From Plasmodium brasilianum (taxonomy: Eukaryota; Apicomplexa; Aconoidasida; Haemosporida; Plasmodiidae), in the NCBI RefSeq assembly GCF_023973825.1, contig NW_027122948.1, positions 1-60,451 on the forward strand: 60,451 nt of DNA, read 5' to 3'. A program made the translations under genes and the position numbers. The notes below the pieces were generated by a model, which was not told the origin of the DNA, ran no database searches, and saw only the letters and a program-made list of their open reading frames with translations. Below, in pieces: positions 14,201 to 27,492 of the stretch. The first letter of the stretch is position 1; every line of letters begins with the position of its first letter.

Positions 14201-15166
14201 AAAAGCTTTAGGAATTTAAATTATTTTTTTTTTTTAATTTATAATTTTAATTAATCTACCCTGTAATAATATCTAATTTTTGTTTATATAATTGTTATAT
14301 TTGAAATATAATCATACATATTATACTAAATAAAATGTTATAAAGATTAAACTGAAACTTTAGCTTCCTATGTAATAGGATGAAAAAAAATAAAAGATAG
14401 ATTTAAATTATATGATAATGTCTATTTCTAGAATAATACATTTATACATAAAATATTAGTTTTAAGCGAGATATTTTTAATTTAACGGAATAGTACTTAT
14501 TTTCATGTATTATAATCGTATTTAATTTAAATTTATTTTTCATTTATTTAAAATATAATTTCAATAAAAATCATGAAATTGAGATTCCTAAAAAGCCCAT
14601 ATATTACAATAACATATTTTAAATATTAAATGTAATAATTTGAAAGGTACCATTTTAACACTAAAATAAAAATAAAAGGGAAAATTCTATACCTATAAAA
14701 TAAATAATATTTATCTATTTATAGTATTTTAAAACGTAAAAAAGTATTTGTATATAGATACTCATATATAATTCGAAATATGTATATGAGAAGGCACTAA
14801 TGTTAATTTATTTTTTTCTATAGAATATAAGTACATTTATATAATTTTCACACGAATATAAATAAAAGGGAAGAATATTCATTACTATAGTTGTATTCTA
14901 GATACAATAAAGAAATTATGTTTTTCAAATTATTTTGTCTAAATTAAAAGCTTTTATATTGTACTGTACAAACTATACAACCTTATATTAATTTTAACCA
15001 AAAATTAAAGTTGTGATTTTATTAAGAATTGTTTTTTTAAATTCTATATATGACAAAACGGAATGTATCACATATATACTTAATGTGTAAAATTTTTTCA
15101 CTTAGATAAATATCAATATAATATTAATTTAACTTTTTCCGTTTCATTTACGTATAATTATATATA
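11223..15166. other. AT-rich intergenic region, no gene seen
   Basis: Nearly 4 kb between STP1 and the broken pir gene. The only open frame of note, on the minus strand near 13.8-14.0 kb, is Ile/Tyr/Asn-rich and has no family feature. No repeat array or RNA gene is recognised. Confidence 0.5.
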
Positions 15167-16378
15167 ATGGCGCGAACATTTTAGGGCGAAGTGTAAGATT
15201 TATTTTTTTGTTATAGTATTTATATTTATCATAATATTTCATTAATTTGTTGTTACATAAATGAAATAAATATATTTATTCGTTATAATAAAATTTTACG
15301 AATATATATTATTATTATTAGTAGTAGTATATTTTATTTTATTTTTTTTATTATTAGAATAATTCCGTGCAATTATATCTTCAGTATAAAATTGAATATG
15401 AAGGGGGTTGTTAAAATATTAAGAGTGGTAGTATAAGTCCTGGACAATATTGCTCTAATACTAAATATAATTCTTTAAATATTCCTAATACTAATTTTAT
15501 TACATTATGTCAACAGATTGGTAGATATTTAATTGAAATTAAGGATAAATATTATTCTGATAATCTCAAACATCGTAAATACTTGAATTACCTGATAAAT
15601 TCAGAAAAAAAAATAAAAAGAATAATAGTTACATTTTGTTTAACCCCTTTAGAGATGTTTCGTCTAAATTAGATAGTATATTCATACAAGTAATAAAAGA
15701 AATTAATACTGAATCATTAACAAAGCTTAAATAAATATACGGTTATTATAATGATTTTAGCAAATTTAATGGTGAAAAACAGGGTTCTGGTGATATAATT
15801 TGTGGTAATATTAAGAAATGTTATAACCTTTACAAGAATAATTGTGAAAAACACCAAAAAAGTAGTTAAAATGATTTTTGCGAGAAGTTAATCAATTGTA
15901 AAGAAGCATTTGATAATAAAATTCACATGGTAACTCCTTATACTGGTTTACCACATATTTATCACCTACGCACGTAAAATATATATTTGCTGTCAGTTTA
16001 TCCATAGCGATAGTATTACTAGAGCATTCTCTTTATTTTTTTTATATAAAGTTAAAAAAAAATTATACTTAATAACGTGAATATTTTAATACAATGAGTA
16101 TGCTCATTTTCACAAAAATTTACAGTCACAAAACATTAATATATTTAGGTATATATACATGTTTTGTTTCATATAGTTTACTTTATTGAAATCATGCTTA
16201 TATAATAGCTTAGTTATGAAAAAAATAGTTGAACTTAAAGAAAAAAGAGAATCCTTACAAAATATATATAAAGTATTAGATAAAAAATTTAAAGGAAGTT
16301 CTCATAGTATAGTATATCAACCACAATGAGATCCTTGATATAAAAACTATCGTTTATATTATTTGCAATACAAAATCT
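15167..16378 (+). pseudogene. pir (Plasmodium interspersed repeat) pseudogene
   Basis: A degraded three-exon pir gene. The likely exon 1 at 15167-15192 starts MART, as in MAxTLGE-type pir starts, but has a TAG at codon 6; donor GTAAGA follows. Exon 2 begins near 15385 after a TCAG acceptor and encodes recognisable stretches such as GQYCSNTKYNSLNIP, FNPFRDVSSKLD and IKKCYNLYKNNCEKH, interrupted by stops and frame changes. A shifted hydrophobic segment (LSIAIVLLEHSLYFFYI) near 16.0 kb corresponds to the pir membrane segment. A last exon near 16.18-16.38 kb encodes ELKEKRESLQNIYKVLDKKF and a broken SSHSIVYQPQ tail. pir proteins are variant surface or exported proteins; this copy cannot encode one. 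The family call rests on the Cys/Tyr spacing and on gene structure. Confidence 0.75.
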
Positions 16379-19033
16379 AATACTCAGTAGTGCAAAAGTT
16401 ACATATAAGAGGATATTTCTTAATAAATAGGACAAAAAAAATTAGAAATGTATACATGCGCATAAAAATTAAAAAAATAACTACACAGTAATTATTCAAA
16501 CAAAGGATTAACATAAATACAGTACTACTGTATGAGTCAGTAGTAAAAGGTCTACATATATATGAAATTTCTTTTAGAATAAAAACCACATAATTTTAAA
16601 GTTTAAATATATAGCACAAGATTGTGAAATAAATAATGATTTTATTACACATTAATATATAGAAGCGTTTATTAAAGTAGTATTAATGTGAAAAGAAAAG
16701 AAAAAGAAGCTTTAAAAAAAACACAAGCAATATTATTGTGCAAATAAAAAAACAAAATTCATAAAATAAAATCATTATTCAAAAATTTAAAAGAATATAT
16801 ATATATTATTTATATCTTTAAAGTTTCATTATCATTTATCTAGTTGCCAATAAACTGAATTATAAATTTTAAATGATATGCAAATAGTTTAGTATTTTTT
16901 TTGTATGGTATATATTCTATGTAACATTGTAAAAAAATTATTTATATATGTAGTTAATAGATATTTATTCCACTCAATCTCTAATTCATATAGCAAAACT
17001 CTTAATATTTAGTTTATAATTCATATATATGTTGTTCCGAAGCATTATAATTAATTTTCCTTTTCTCCTCTAATATATTTTATACATATAACATCCGAAG
17101 TAGTAAGCAAAACTGTATATGATAAATAATAAACATATATAAATTTATTATATAATTATAAAATTTACATTTAAGTAAATTATAAAAGTAACAAATCGCA
17201 TATATATTAATATAATTCATTTTTATTTACTTTATAGTAAGGAAAAAATAGAACAATTACTTCCTTAAATGTAATATCATGTAACATTATAGTACGTTAA
17301 GAATAAAAAGAAATTGAACAGAAATCTACTTTTATTCAAGTTTCTAATGGAATTCCATTATTTTGAACTCCATGGAATTCATTATATATACATTATTATA
17401 CATATTACATTTTAAAAAATCAGACTTTTTTTATTACATGTAAAAATTTCAGATTCAGTTCTAATAATCATATTAGTAATTTCAGAATAAGTATTAATTT
17501 TAATGATTCTACATAGCCGTGTATTATCTTCAATTTATCCATAAATCTGCATTTTTGCTATTAACTTAAATATAGAATTTATCAGATTATGCGTAATGTC
17601 ACATTCAAAATAATTAAACAATCAATATTTATCGTTGAAATTATTTCACGTTATAAAAACATTAAAGTTTTCATATTAAAAAAATACATAAAAATATTTT
17701 TACAATAAGGAGATACACAATTTTATTTTTCATAACAATTTTTTTATAGTAATCACAAATTTAATTCTGAAAAAAGAGTTCAGCATACGCTTCCAGATTA
17801 TAATAAATATAAAAGCACTATATAGTTTATAATATTTATTTAATCATAGATTTTAATTTTACTACATATATTATATATATATACACATTTTGCACATCGT
17901 TATGTACATAACTAATAAAATTATAAAAATATTATGGTAACATTTTGTTCCTAATTAATTTATGTAATGTCATCTTGCAATTTTTTTAACATAATTAATC
18001 TATATAAACTATTTATTCAGCTCACTTACAAATGAAACGTACTTTTAATAATTTATTTTTTATAAAAATATAATTTCAATAACAAAAGAATTGCTTTCAT
18101 TTAAATAATAAAAATATAGGATTTAAAAAAATAAAAATTTTGTCAAAGATTAAAATTTTTTTTCTTAAAACATATATTCTTTTTTAATATATGAATAAAA
18201 ATATATTTCATTTTCTTAAGATAATAAAGTTTATTTTTTTCTATTTATAAATTAATTATATATTTATAGGATACATAATCTTATTAAATAAAATAAAATA
18301 GTAACATGGATAAAATTAAAATATTGATGCTAATTACCAAAGAAATAATATTTTATAAGAATATTATTTTATTATACATTTTTAGTTCCCTAAGTACACC
18401 GTTAAACAAAATCAAACTCTTACAACAATTATTAATAACAATTTATATGTTATGCCATATTTCTAATAAAAATTATTTATATTGCAAATATTATGTTTAT
18501 ATTGGAGTAAAATATATATAAATCATTGTAACATAATATATACATTACTTTACATTAATTACAAAAAAAAATATTCATTTTAAATGCAATGTTAATCACA
18601 TAATTTCTTAAGTACGTATCCAGATAATCATATTATTCTTCAAGATAAAAAATACAATAAAATTACTTTTCGTTTAAAACGGAAATTCTAACACTACTTT
18701 ATTAATATTATATATTAATTTTAACTCACATATATATGTTTCTTATAAGAATCTAATTATATACAGAAATGCATATATTACATGATGTTATTTTATTTTG
18801 TTTCAACAATAATTTATAATAAAAAATGACAATGAATAATGCGTTCAAATTTACCAATAGACAAAGAACATAATTTATGAGTATTAATTATAAGGATTAC
18901 GTCCTAAACACATGTATATTAATAAAATTGTAGAAACAATGTATATGTTTATTAAGTATATAAATTAAAGATATTACATATAACGTTTCATATTAATAAC
19001 GTATATAAAAAAACATGTTTCTTGTTATTCACC
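16379..19033. other. AT-rich intergenic region
   Basis: This is the 3' flank of the pir relic and of the minus-strand gene that ends at 19034. A 71-codon plus-strand frame at 18306-18521 starts with a hydrophobic stretch (MDKIKILMLITKEIIFY) but has no intron or family motif and is probably chance. A perfect palindrome lies at 17345-17360. Nothing else is recognised. Confidence 0.5.
17345..17360. repeat. Perfect 16-base palindrome
   Basis: TAATGGAATTCCATTA reads the same on both strands. About 10 bases further on, CCATGGAATTCATTA repeats much of the same sequence. Perfect palindromes of this length that include GG/CC are uncommon in such AT-rich DNA. No role can be assigned. Confidence 0.5.
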
Positions 19034-19914
19034 CTACTCGTACATCGCTTTAATTCTGTTATATTTTTCGTTATTTCTTAAAATTTTAGGAATTACTATT
19101 ACAAGTATAACAACTAATATAATGATAATTGTGCTAAATGCTATTAAAAAAAAATGATTTTTTGCCGTACCTAAACATCCTTCTATAGTTGTCCACACAC
19201 TACTCATAGATCCTAAACTTTTAATCCAATCTCCAGCTTTTTGTAATAGATTTAATCCTTGTAATATGGGTAAACCTATTCCCAACAATAAAAAAAGTAA
19301 AAATATGGTACTTCCAAATCTGTAATTTTTAAATTTTATTTTTTTTAAAGATATATCTCTAATTCTTCTCTTTTTTTCTAGAAAAGCATCATAATCTTTT
19401 TTTCTTATTAATTTTTTTTCAAAATGAAAATGTTTTCCATCAAATATTCCATTATTGTAATCTATAATTTCTGTATAGTACTGAGCTTTATTTAATGAAC
19501 TTTTGTTGGATTTCGTGTTTTTTTCTTTATTCCATTTCTTATTATTAGTTATAAATTTATTTTCTTTTTTATCATTATTTTGAAAAAATTCGTTCAAATA
19601 TATGTTATTTGAATCTTTATCCTTTATACTTTTTGCTAGTAATCGATAATTTCTTTTGTCTAATATTCTACACTGCATAAAATTCTCACCTACAAATTTG
19701 TTAAAAGTTAACTAAAAAAAAACATTATTATTCAAATGAACAAATATTTTAATTGTAAAAAACTGTATTAATAAAAAAAAACACAAAAATTATGTATAAT
19801 ACAATAACATAACTAATATTATCATACCCCATCATGGTTAAAAGAGAAAATCCTCTTTAAAAAAGTAAAAGTAGTTATTATAATAAATAAGATTTGATTA
19901 ATTTTTAGTTCCAT
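19034..19914 (-). CDS. fam-l/fam-m family exported protein, type B
   Basis: Two exons: 19914-19828 (29 codons, starting MELKINQILF) and 19711-19034, with a 116 bp intron (donor GTATGATA, TAG acceptor), phase 0. The protein is 254 aa. It has a hydrophobic signal-like exon 1 and RLLAK at residues 52-56 (PEXEL-like, Lys at position 5). The type B block AQYYTEIIDYNNG and FDGKHFHFEKKLI covers about residues 105-131, followed by a Lys/Arg-rich helix (LEKKRRIRDISLKKIKF). Membrane segments lie near 162-182 and 216-238, and the tail is RNNEKYNRIK. It shares the gene plan of the type A genes but little sequence with them outside the N-terminus. It lies 2.45 kb downstream of the type A gene 22364-23327 on the same strand, making an A-then-B pair. 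No lesion is seen. Likely fam-m, labelled from memory. Confidence 0.9.
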
Positions 19915-22363
19915 ATTATATATCTATAATATTATAAAATACAAACTAATGAATAAATTAATAATAACATAATACTTTTTTTTATTAATATATTTTGCTT
20001 TTTAGTAAGATATTAATAAAATATATACAACTATAATGTACAATTAAACAACTACATATATAAATATATATAATAATGTATTATTTATTTTTTACCTAAA
20101 TGTTATATAAAAATAAATTGTATCATTAAAATAAAAGAATTTGAATTTATTCATAAATATACAATATATATAATTTAACTTTTTATTTAATGCAGTATTA
20201 AATATTTTTTATTATATGGAAAAATTCAGTTCATAAGCAATAGAGAATGTATAGAATATATATATATAATACACTCCTCTATATATTAAAATTCTTATTA
20301 AGGATACTAAAGAATTTATCCTGTTTATAATACTAATTTTACAAGCATCATTTTTTAGAACAACTATATTTTATTCTTAATAAATATTAATTATTAAAGC
20401 GTAAAATAAAAAATAAAGAAAATAATTTGTGTTGTGTTAATTATAATCCATACTTTAGTTTCCTCTTATTCATAAGCAGTTTTTTTATTATTCTAAATAT
20501 AATTAAAAAAATATAATTTATAATGTAATATCTAATTTATGAGGAAATATATTCATAAAGAAATCCAAGAAATAACTTTTTATGATTATGCATTTATTTT
20601 TATAAATTATTTTTTTTATAATTAAGTCACTGTTTAATTGTAAATAAAATATTTTTAAATTTATCCACATTTTTTTTTCCTTATTAATTTATATTTTGAA
20701 TATGGTAATTCAATTAGAAAAAAAGAAAATCGTAAAATTACGAGCGAATTATTCCTTACATATATGCGTATATGTGTTTTTTTCATGTAATAACATATTT
20801 TAACGAATTATAATAATACTTTATATTAAAAAAAAAAAAAAATTAATATACATGGACAATTTTAGTAAATAAGAAAAACATTTTTAAGTGTATGTAATTG
20901 TGAGAATTAAGCATATGTTAATATTATACTAATATATTAATTTGAATTTATGAAAAATAAAATTTAATAAACAAAAATAAGAGAAAGACATTTGCATGCT
21001 AATACTTAGATATTATATTAATTTACATAATGTAAGAAAAATAGTGTAACATACAAAACAACCTTTATTAAAATTTATTTGATAAAACAAATAATATTAT
21101 TTATATATTATTTATAATGAACAAAATTTTCTTTTATTTTATTTTACATTAATAATGACTATATAAATGTAAATGAACTATTAATTGTCTATAAATACTA
21201 TATATATTTATGCATCTTTGAAATTTTATTAACTCTTAATATAAATACAGATATAAAAAAATGAAAATATATATAAAGAATAGATACAAATTATTACACT
21301 GTTGTAGAAAAAATAATTATTTGTTCAATACCCTTTATGATAATTGAACTTTTTATACAAAGAGGAAAATATTAAAAATGCTAATATTATGAAAAAACAA
21401 TGGAAAAAGAAATTTATATGTATTATCTGTTAGTATTTGCTTAACTTTAATCCATTATATTAATCTTTTAATCATGTGAATATTAGAAAAAATAAATATT
21501 TAATTTACCTACAAATTTTCTATATAATATATATTTAATTTAAGTTTCCAAAATGGAATTAATACAATAATTAATCAAAATAATAAATAATAAATTTATC
21601 TATTGATTTAAATGTAATGATATGAAACACATAAACTCTTAAAGTTTGTAAAGTTATATTTATTTAATAATTATGTTTTTTTATTATATGTTAATGACCT
21701 AAAATGAATACCATAAAAAATTAAAAATAAATAGTAAAAATAATTGTACTAAAATTATGTTACACAATACATTTCTGAGAAAACATATTTTAAAAAATGA
21801 ATATTTTTTTTAAGTAAATATATATATATATATCATTACAAGAAAATATACTGTCCTCCTATTATTAAATTCTAAAGACTACTTATTTATCCCTAATTTA
21901 AAATTAATTATACATTTTCTTAATAACAAGAAAAAATAATAATTTTAAACTAGAACGATATAAAGAACACAAAAAAAACCTTTTATATCAAATATATATT
22001 ATCACAATTAAAAATATTTACATGAATTGTGCTACTGTATATTTACTTTAACACACAAAGACAAATATTTTTCATGGATATCGATTTAAATACAAAAATA
22101 TATATAAAAAATCAATATATTTAATTATGCCAAAACAATAAATTAAAATAAAAATTACTAAATATTAAAAAGTTAAAATTCAAAAAAAACTTCAGGAAAT
22201 ATATTTATTCTATTATATACCTAAAATACCACATATATATGTTCAATTGTACTACTAAAGCAATTAAATGTATGCTTAATAAGTGTATGAAGAAAGATAG
22301 TACAGACATAATTTTATATTAAAGACTTCATTATATAAATAAACGTATTTACTAATATTCATA
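19915..22363. other. Spacer between paired type B and type A genes
   Basis: AT-rich DNA that holds the 5' region of the type B gene and the 3' flank of the type A gene. No gene relic is recognised. Homopolymer runs and a TA tract near 21.82 kb are present. Confidence 0.5.
20143..20262 (-). promoter_or_regulatory. Shared 5' block of fam-l/m genes (copy 2)
   Basis: GAATTTATTCATAAATAT at 20143-20160 lies 229-246 bp upstream of the type B start codon. An AGTTCATAAGC...GAATGTATAGAATATA element lies at 20229-20261. Both match the flank of the type A gene at 23327 closely, although the two proteins are of different types. Conservation suggests a promoter, or recent common origin of the flanks. Confidence 0.45.
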
Positions 22364-23327
22364 TTATCTTTTCTTGTATTTAATTTGTTCATATTTTTTA
22401 ACTTTTCTATGGTAATAAACAATTCCTAATATTATTGTTATACCCAATATAACGAAGGATGTAAAATATATTACAGTATTTAAAAAAGGTCTTATATATA
22501 AATCTTTAGTTTTCCCAGTTTCACCAACTGTATTCTTGATAAATGAAAATACAGGTGAGCCCTTCAAGTAGTTGTAAAAATCACCCAACCGTGTTGTTCC
22601 TAATGAAAATAACAATAATTTAAACAACCCCCTTCTGAGGCCACAATTAAAACAATAATCTAATACGAGTGCTGTTACTAAAAATAGAAAACCTAATAAA
22701 GGTAACGCTAATCGTAGTGCGTATTTTTTACATGTTATTTTTTTGTAAGTCCTATTAGTAATAATCCTGTTATTTGTAAGAAAATCAAAGTAATCTAGCT
22801 CTTTGAATATTTTTTTTTCAAGATGAGAATATTTCTTTGTTTCAAATATATAAGATTTATTATTTTTAGCTAGTTTATTGTATCCTATATTATCTAATGA
22901 ATTTCCATGTAAATGTTCATATATTGCTTTGTTCCCTTTTTCATTATTACATCTAATTTTCTTGTCCTTGAGTTCATTATTTGGAATAACATGTTTTAAT
23001 CCTGTAATACTTGAAACATGATTCTGTTTAAATTTCGCTAGTAATCGATAACTTCTTATGTCTTTTTTTCCTAGAAGTTTGTAACTTTCATCCAAATGTT
23101 TATTAAACTCACACTAAAAACACAAAATAAATATGTACTACGCATATAAAAAAAAAATATTATGATAAAAAAAAATATTAATAAAAATTACAAATAAAAA
23201 ATATAAAAAATACAATTATCGATAAATAACATTATAATACCGCAACATTGTAAAAATAACATATCCAACCTAAAAGAATAAACGTAACAATTTTAATAAA
23301 TAAAAGTAACTTAATGTTTTTTTCCAT
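22364..23327 (-). CDS. fam-l/fam-m family exported protein, type A
   Basis: Two exons: 23327-23241 (29 codons, starting MEKNIKLLLF) and 23113-22364, with a 127 bp intron (donor GTATTATA), phase 0. The protein is 278 aa. It has a signal-like hydrophobic exon 1 ending in the family pattern W-I-C-Y-F-Y-N-x-x, and RLLAK at residues 52-56. The type A core FETKKYSHLEKKIFKELDYF covers about residues 119-138. Membrane segments lie near 163-183 and 239-262, and the tail is KVKKYEQIKYKKR. This is the most typical type A member here. With the type B gene 2.45 kb downstream it forms a same-strand doublet, an arrangement reported for fam-l and fam-m in P. malariae. The function is unknown; export to the host cell is assumed from the signal and R-x-L motif. 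The second-exon frame is open up to the acceptor, so no ATG within it is needed. Confidence 0.92.
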
Positions 23328-23595
23328 AATATATATACTCATTTTTGCCACATATACAGTAAGGAATAAATTAAGAATAATATAATATACTTCTAAAGAT
23401 AAATGATAATATATTTATTTTATTATTATTCTTTTTTACTATTTTTTATTTTCCTATAAGAACATAGTAAAATGTATATAACAATGTTTCATTTTACAAA
23501 ATGTAAAAAGAAAAATAACTATAAAAATATGTTAAGGAATTTCCACCATAATTGTATATTTAAAAAATTAACTTTATTAAAATGAAATAATTTAA

Positions 23596-23745
23596 ATTTA
23601 TTCATAAATATTGAAAATATATGCATTTCAACTATTTAATATTGTAATTAAATAATTTTTTGTATTAATCCTTTTAAAAATAATAATAAAATATAAGATT
23701 TATTAATATTTCTAAATTTTAAGTTCATATAGAATATAGAATGTA
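23596..23745 (-). promoter_or_regulatory. Shared 5' block of fam-l/m genes (copy 3)
   Basis: ATTTATTCATAAATATT at 23596-23612 lies 269-285 bp upstream of the start codon. An AGTTCATATAGAATATAGAA element lies at 23722-23741, followed by an ATTCTCTATATTAAA stretch near 23773. The same order and spacing occur upstream of the other intact fam-l/m genes. Confidence 0.45.
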
Positions 23746-26027
23746 TATGATGTAGAATTTAGATAATCTATTATTCTCTATATTAAAGGGATAATAAATA
23801 ATATTATATAAGTTCTTTATAATTAATTCTAATTTTATTAAATTAATTTGCATAAAGTTGTCATTCATGCAAAATATATTAGTTATAATAAAAAAATAAT
23901 AAATATAATGATAATAAAGAAAAAATATATTTCGTACAATATTATATGATATATTAATTATAATATATTAATTCATTAATTATATTTAATATATTTAAAA
24001 AGTATAATTTATATTATACGTACAAAACTATAAAACAATATATATTTTAAACGTAATAAAATATAATTATTTTATGTTTGTATGATAATATTTGAAAATT
24101 ATTATATTTAACTAAGCTTTATGCTTATTAATTGTATATTAAATATTTTTATGTATTGAACTATATTTTTTTCTTTAGTTTTTAATTAAAAATATATATT
24201 TAGAAGAAAAATTAAAATAATATAATAAAATAAATAAAAAAAAGAAAAGAAAAAATTTTGGTATTAAGAATATACTTATCAGAATAAACCTATATCAACA
24301 ATTTAACTGTCCATTTACTCAATAATGAAAATGTATATTATCTTTACTTATTATTTTATTACATCTGAGTTCAATACATTATTATAAAATATATAGAATT
24401 AACAATGTCCAAAATACAGGAATATGAAAATAAATGTATATAATCTTTTTTATATAAATAAATAGTTGAAATACTTAATAATATTAATACTTTACATAAA
24501 ATTACTTCTATAAGACCATACTGCATTGAGAGATTTTGATTATTTTTTAGCAATATTATTCAGCCTAGGACAAAAATCTTTTATATATATATAAATATTA
24601 TTTTTAAAAAAGAATATATTATGATAAAATATTATAAAATATTATGGTAATAAAAACAAAAAATATGTATAAACGTTAGTACAGTATATTTACTTATATC
24701 GATGTTTTTCGTATTTGTGGTTTTAAAAAGATTTTATCTCATATTTTGAAGTAATAAAAATAATTTAATACATATACAATATGAATTTATAGTGATATAT
24801 TATAATAATAATAATTAAATTATACTATACATTCCTTAAAATATAAATTTTTTAAATATATTTTTATAATCAACACTCTATATGTATTCTAATTATAATG
24901 CGTAACATAATTCTGCATATTATGAATAATATATAGAATTCTTTTTATTTATATTTAAAAACTCTATATAATTATTCTGTATTTTTAAAATTATTAATTT
25001 TTTAGATTATTTAACATTCATGATACCAACTACTTTATATTTCAAAAAATAAATATTAAATGTTCTTAAATTTTTTCAAGTTAAAGAATTATACATTAAT
25101 ACGGAAATTTATATTTTCTCATAATAATATAGGTTTACTGTAATTCTTCGTAAGAATATAATTTATATATATATATTCATTTATGATAACATAAACATAA
25201 CTTAAACTAATTTAACATTCTTAAAGTCATAAAAAACTTTAATATATATTAGGAAAAAAGGAAGGAAGAAAATTTTTATATGTTCTTTATTCATTTTTCC
25301 ATGTGTTCTAATTATCTATAAACCATGACATATTCTTAATTTGATGTATTATTTCCTTTATACCAACTAATTCGTTTTTCTTCTTATTAGATATCCTTTC
25401 TTACGTAATTTTTAATTTCCAATATGTAATAAGATTGGTTTTTTATATTAGATTCTCGTTGAAAATTCTATGAAATACAACGAATTCCAAATTATTTATG
25501 TGTATCTACCCTTTTATCTGCATATAGTTCTTTATTTCTTTAAATCTATTAAAAAGATTTATGAACTGCTTCATGCCTTATTTTCATATATATTTGTTTA
25601 TGGTTACATATTTAACAATTTATCTCATCTGAATTTTTATATAATAAAATGTATATATTTAATTTTTAGACAATATTATTTGTAGTTAATAAACTTAATT
25701 AATATTAGTTATGTAAATATACCATATTAAATACTAATTTTGGACTCTATATTTTTATTATTATGGTAAAATTCATTGAGTTATATGGAATATATATTTT
25801 GTTCTTTTCTCTGAGCACATACTACATATAAAAAATAAGCAATATAAGTAACAACTAAATTATTCATAATGAAAGATGAACATTAATAATATAATTTATA
25901 AAAAAATTCATTTCTTATATATATATAGACTCATTATACCGAGTTCATGCATAAAATTTAAACTAATACCACATATATAATTAATGAAGGTTTATTAAAA
26001 CAAATAGATGACATAATACTTTTTCAT

Positions 26028-26051
26028 TATATATATATATATATATATATT
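26028..26051. repeat. TA microsatellite
   Basis: Uninterrupted alternating TA of about 24 bases. Such tracts are common in Plasmodium intergenic DNA and vary in length between isolates. Confidence 0.85.
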
Positions 26052-27492
26052 TCCTATATTCGTTTCATGTTTCATACATATCATTCACAGAAATATATAA
26101 GTAGAACAAATAAATATATATATAAACCTATTTCATATGCATACATGGAAAATAAGAAAAAATATATTCCATACAAATGAATCAGTAAATATATTAACTT
26201 GGTTTAAATTTAAATAAAAGTATATAGTTATACTTTAAAAAATATAAGGATAATTACATCATGTTAATTCATTTATTCTGTATATATAAACTATAACATC
26301 AGAAAAAGTAATGCAATTATTGTTACATTAATATATTTTTAAATATATATTAGATATAGTCATTATCTTTTTCTTACTTTTTTGATAGAAATATTATTAT
26401 TTACTATTATTCCCATTATATGCAGAAAAAATATATATATAATATAGAATGACATAATTTAAAAATATAATTATAAAACATATAATGATGATTACTGAAC
26501 TAATAAAGAATAAATTATAAGTTAATTATATATCTTCATAACATAAGTTATCTACCATAGATTATATAATTATGTATTGTAATTATTTTTGTAAGTATAT
26601 TATTTTTATACCAGCATAATAATAATTATGATGTTTCATCATATATTTTTTACTTTTTACATAAAAATTATTTTAGAAACTTTATTATAAATATTTCTAT
26701 TGAAATTAATTAATATATCCAATGGTATTATGTTTTTATTTTTAATAAAATAATACTGAAGTCATAAAAATCACAATAACAACTAATGCATATGCTAATA
26801 TAAAATATTGTGTTTTTCTCAAGTTAAACTGTGTATAATACGTACATAAAAATTTTAGATATATATTATAGAGAATAATATAATCCATAGAATTATATCT
26901 AATCATATTTTATTAAGGAATTATATATGTTCTTCAATAAAATATCATATATTGATCATATATATTTTTTAATAATCTGTAATATATTAGAAATGTTTCT
27001 AATATATTATATTCTAAATAGAATTAACATTGACTTATAGTTATAAGAGTAAAATAATGTTCACAGTACTTCTATGTATTACTTAAATTATTATTACACT
27101 ATTTATAGTTCTTTTTACTGTATAATAGAATCTTCCAAGTATTAAAATTTTCATACTTTATATACAGATGTAAATAGCCGCTTATCTATTATTATATGTA
27201 AATTACTAATTTTATACAGAATGATAACCCATACTAATTCCTCCGATTTCAGATTATAAAATCCCATATACAGAAATTTCTAATAATTCAAATGGTTTTT
27301 CTGGAACTATGTTATGTATTATTCCTTTTTTTTTTTTATTTAGACAATTGTAGATCCGGGGTACAAAGGAACTAAACTATTATATAAAATGAAAAAGAAT
27401 TAAATATATTATATATATATAACAAAAATAATATTTTAACAAAAAACAAATTCAATCTTATGCTGAACTTTTACATTTTATAACGGTAATAC

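Larger units (their letters stand above)
23328..27492. other. AT-rich intergenic region
   Basis: Beyond the 5' region of the gene starting at 23327, no gene is seen. Open frames at 24371-24553 (minus) and 25470-25685 (plus) are Ile/Tyr/Phe-rich and lack any motif. A TA microsatellite lies at 26028-26051. Near 27.2-27.4 kb the plus strand reads a short stretch with a hydrophobic segment, too weak to name. Confidence 0.5.

Noticed and set aside
18306..18521. Plus-strand 71-codon frame starting MDKIKILMLITKEI
   Set aside because: Looks faintly like a signal exon, but there is no donor, no second exon and no R-x-L motif.
27230..27420. Plus-strand stretch ending in a hydrophobic segment (NGFSGTMLCIIPFFFF) considered as an STP1 or pir membrane exon
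   Set aside because: The hydrophobicity comes from a T run, and the flanking residues match neither family.
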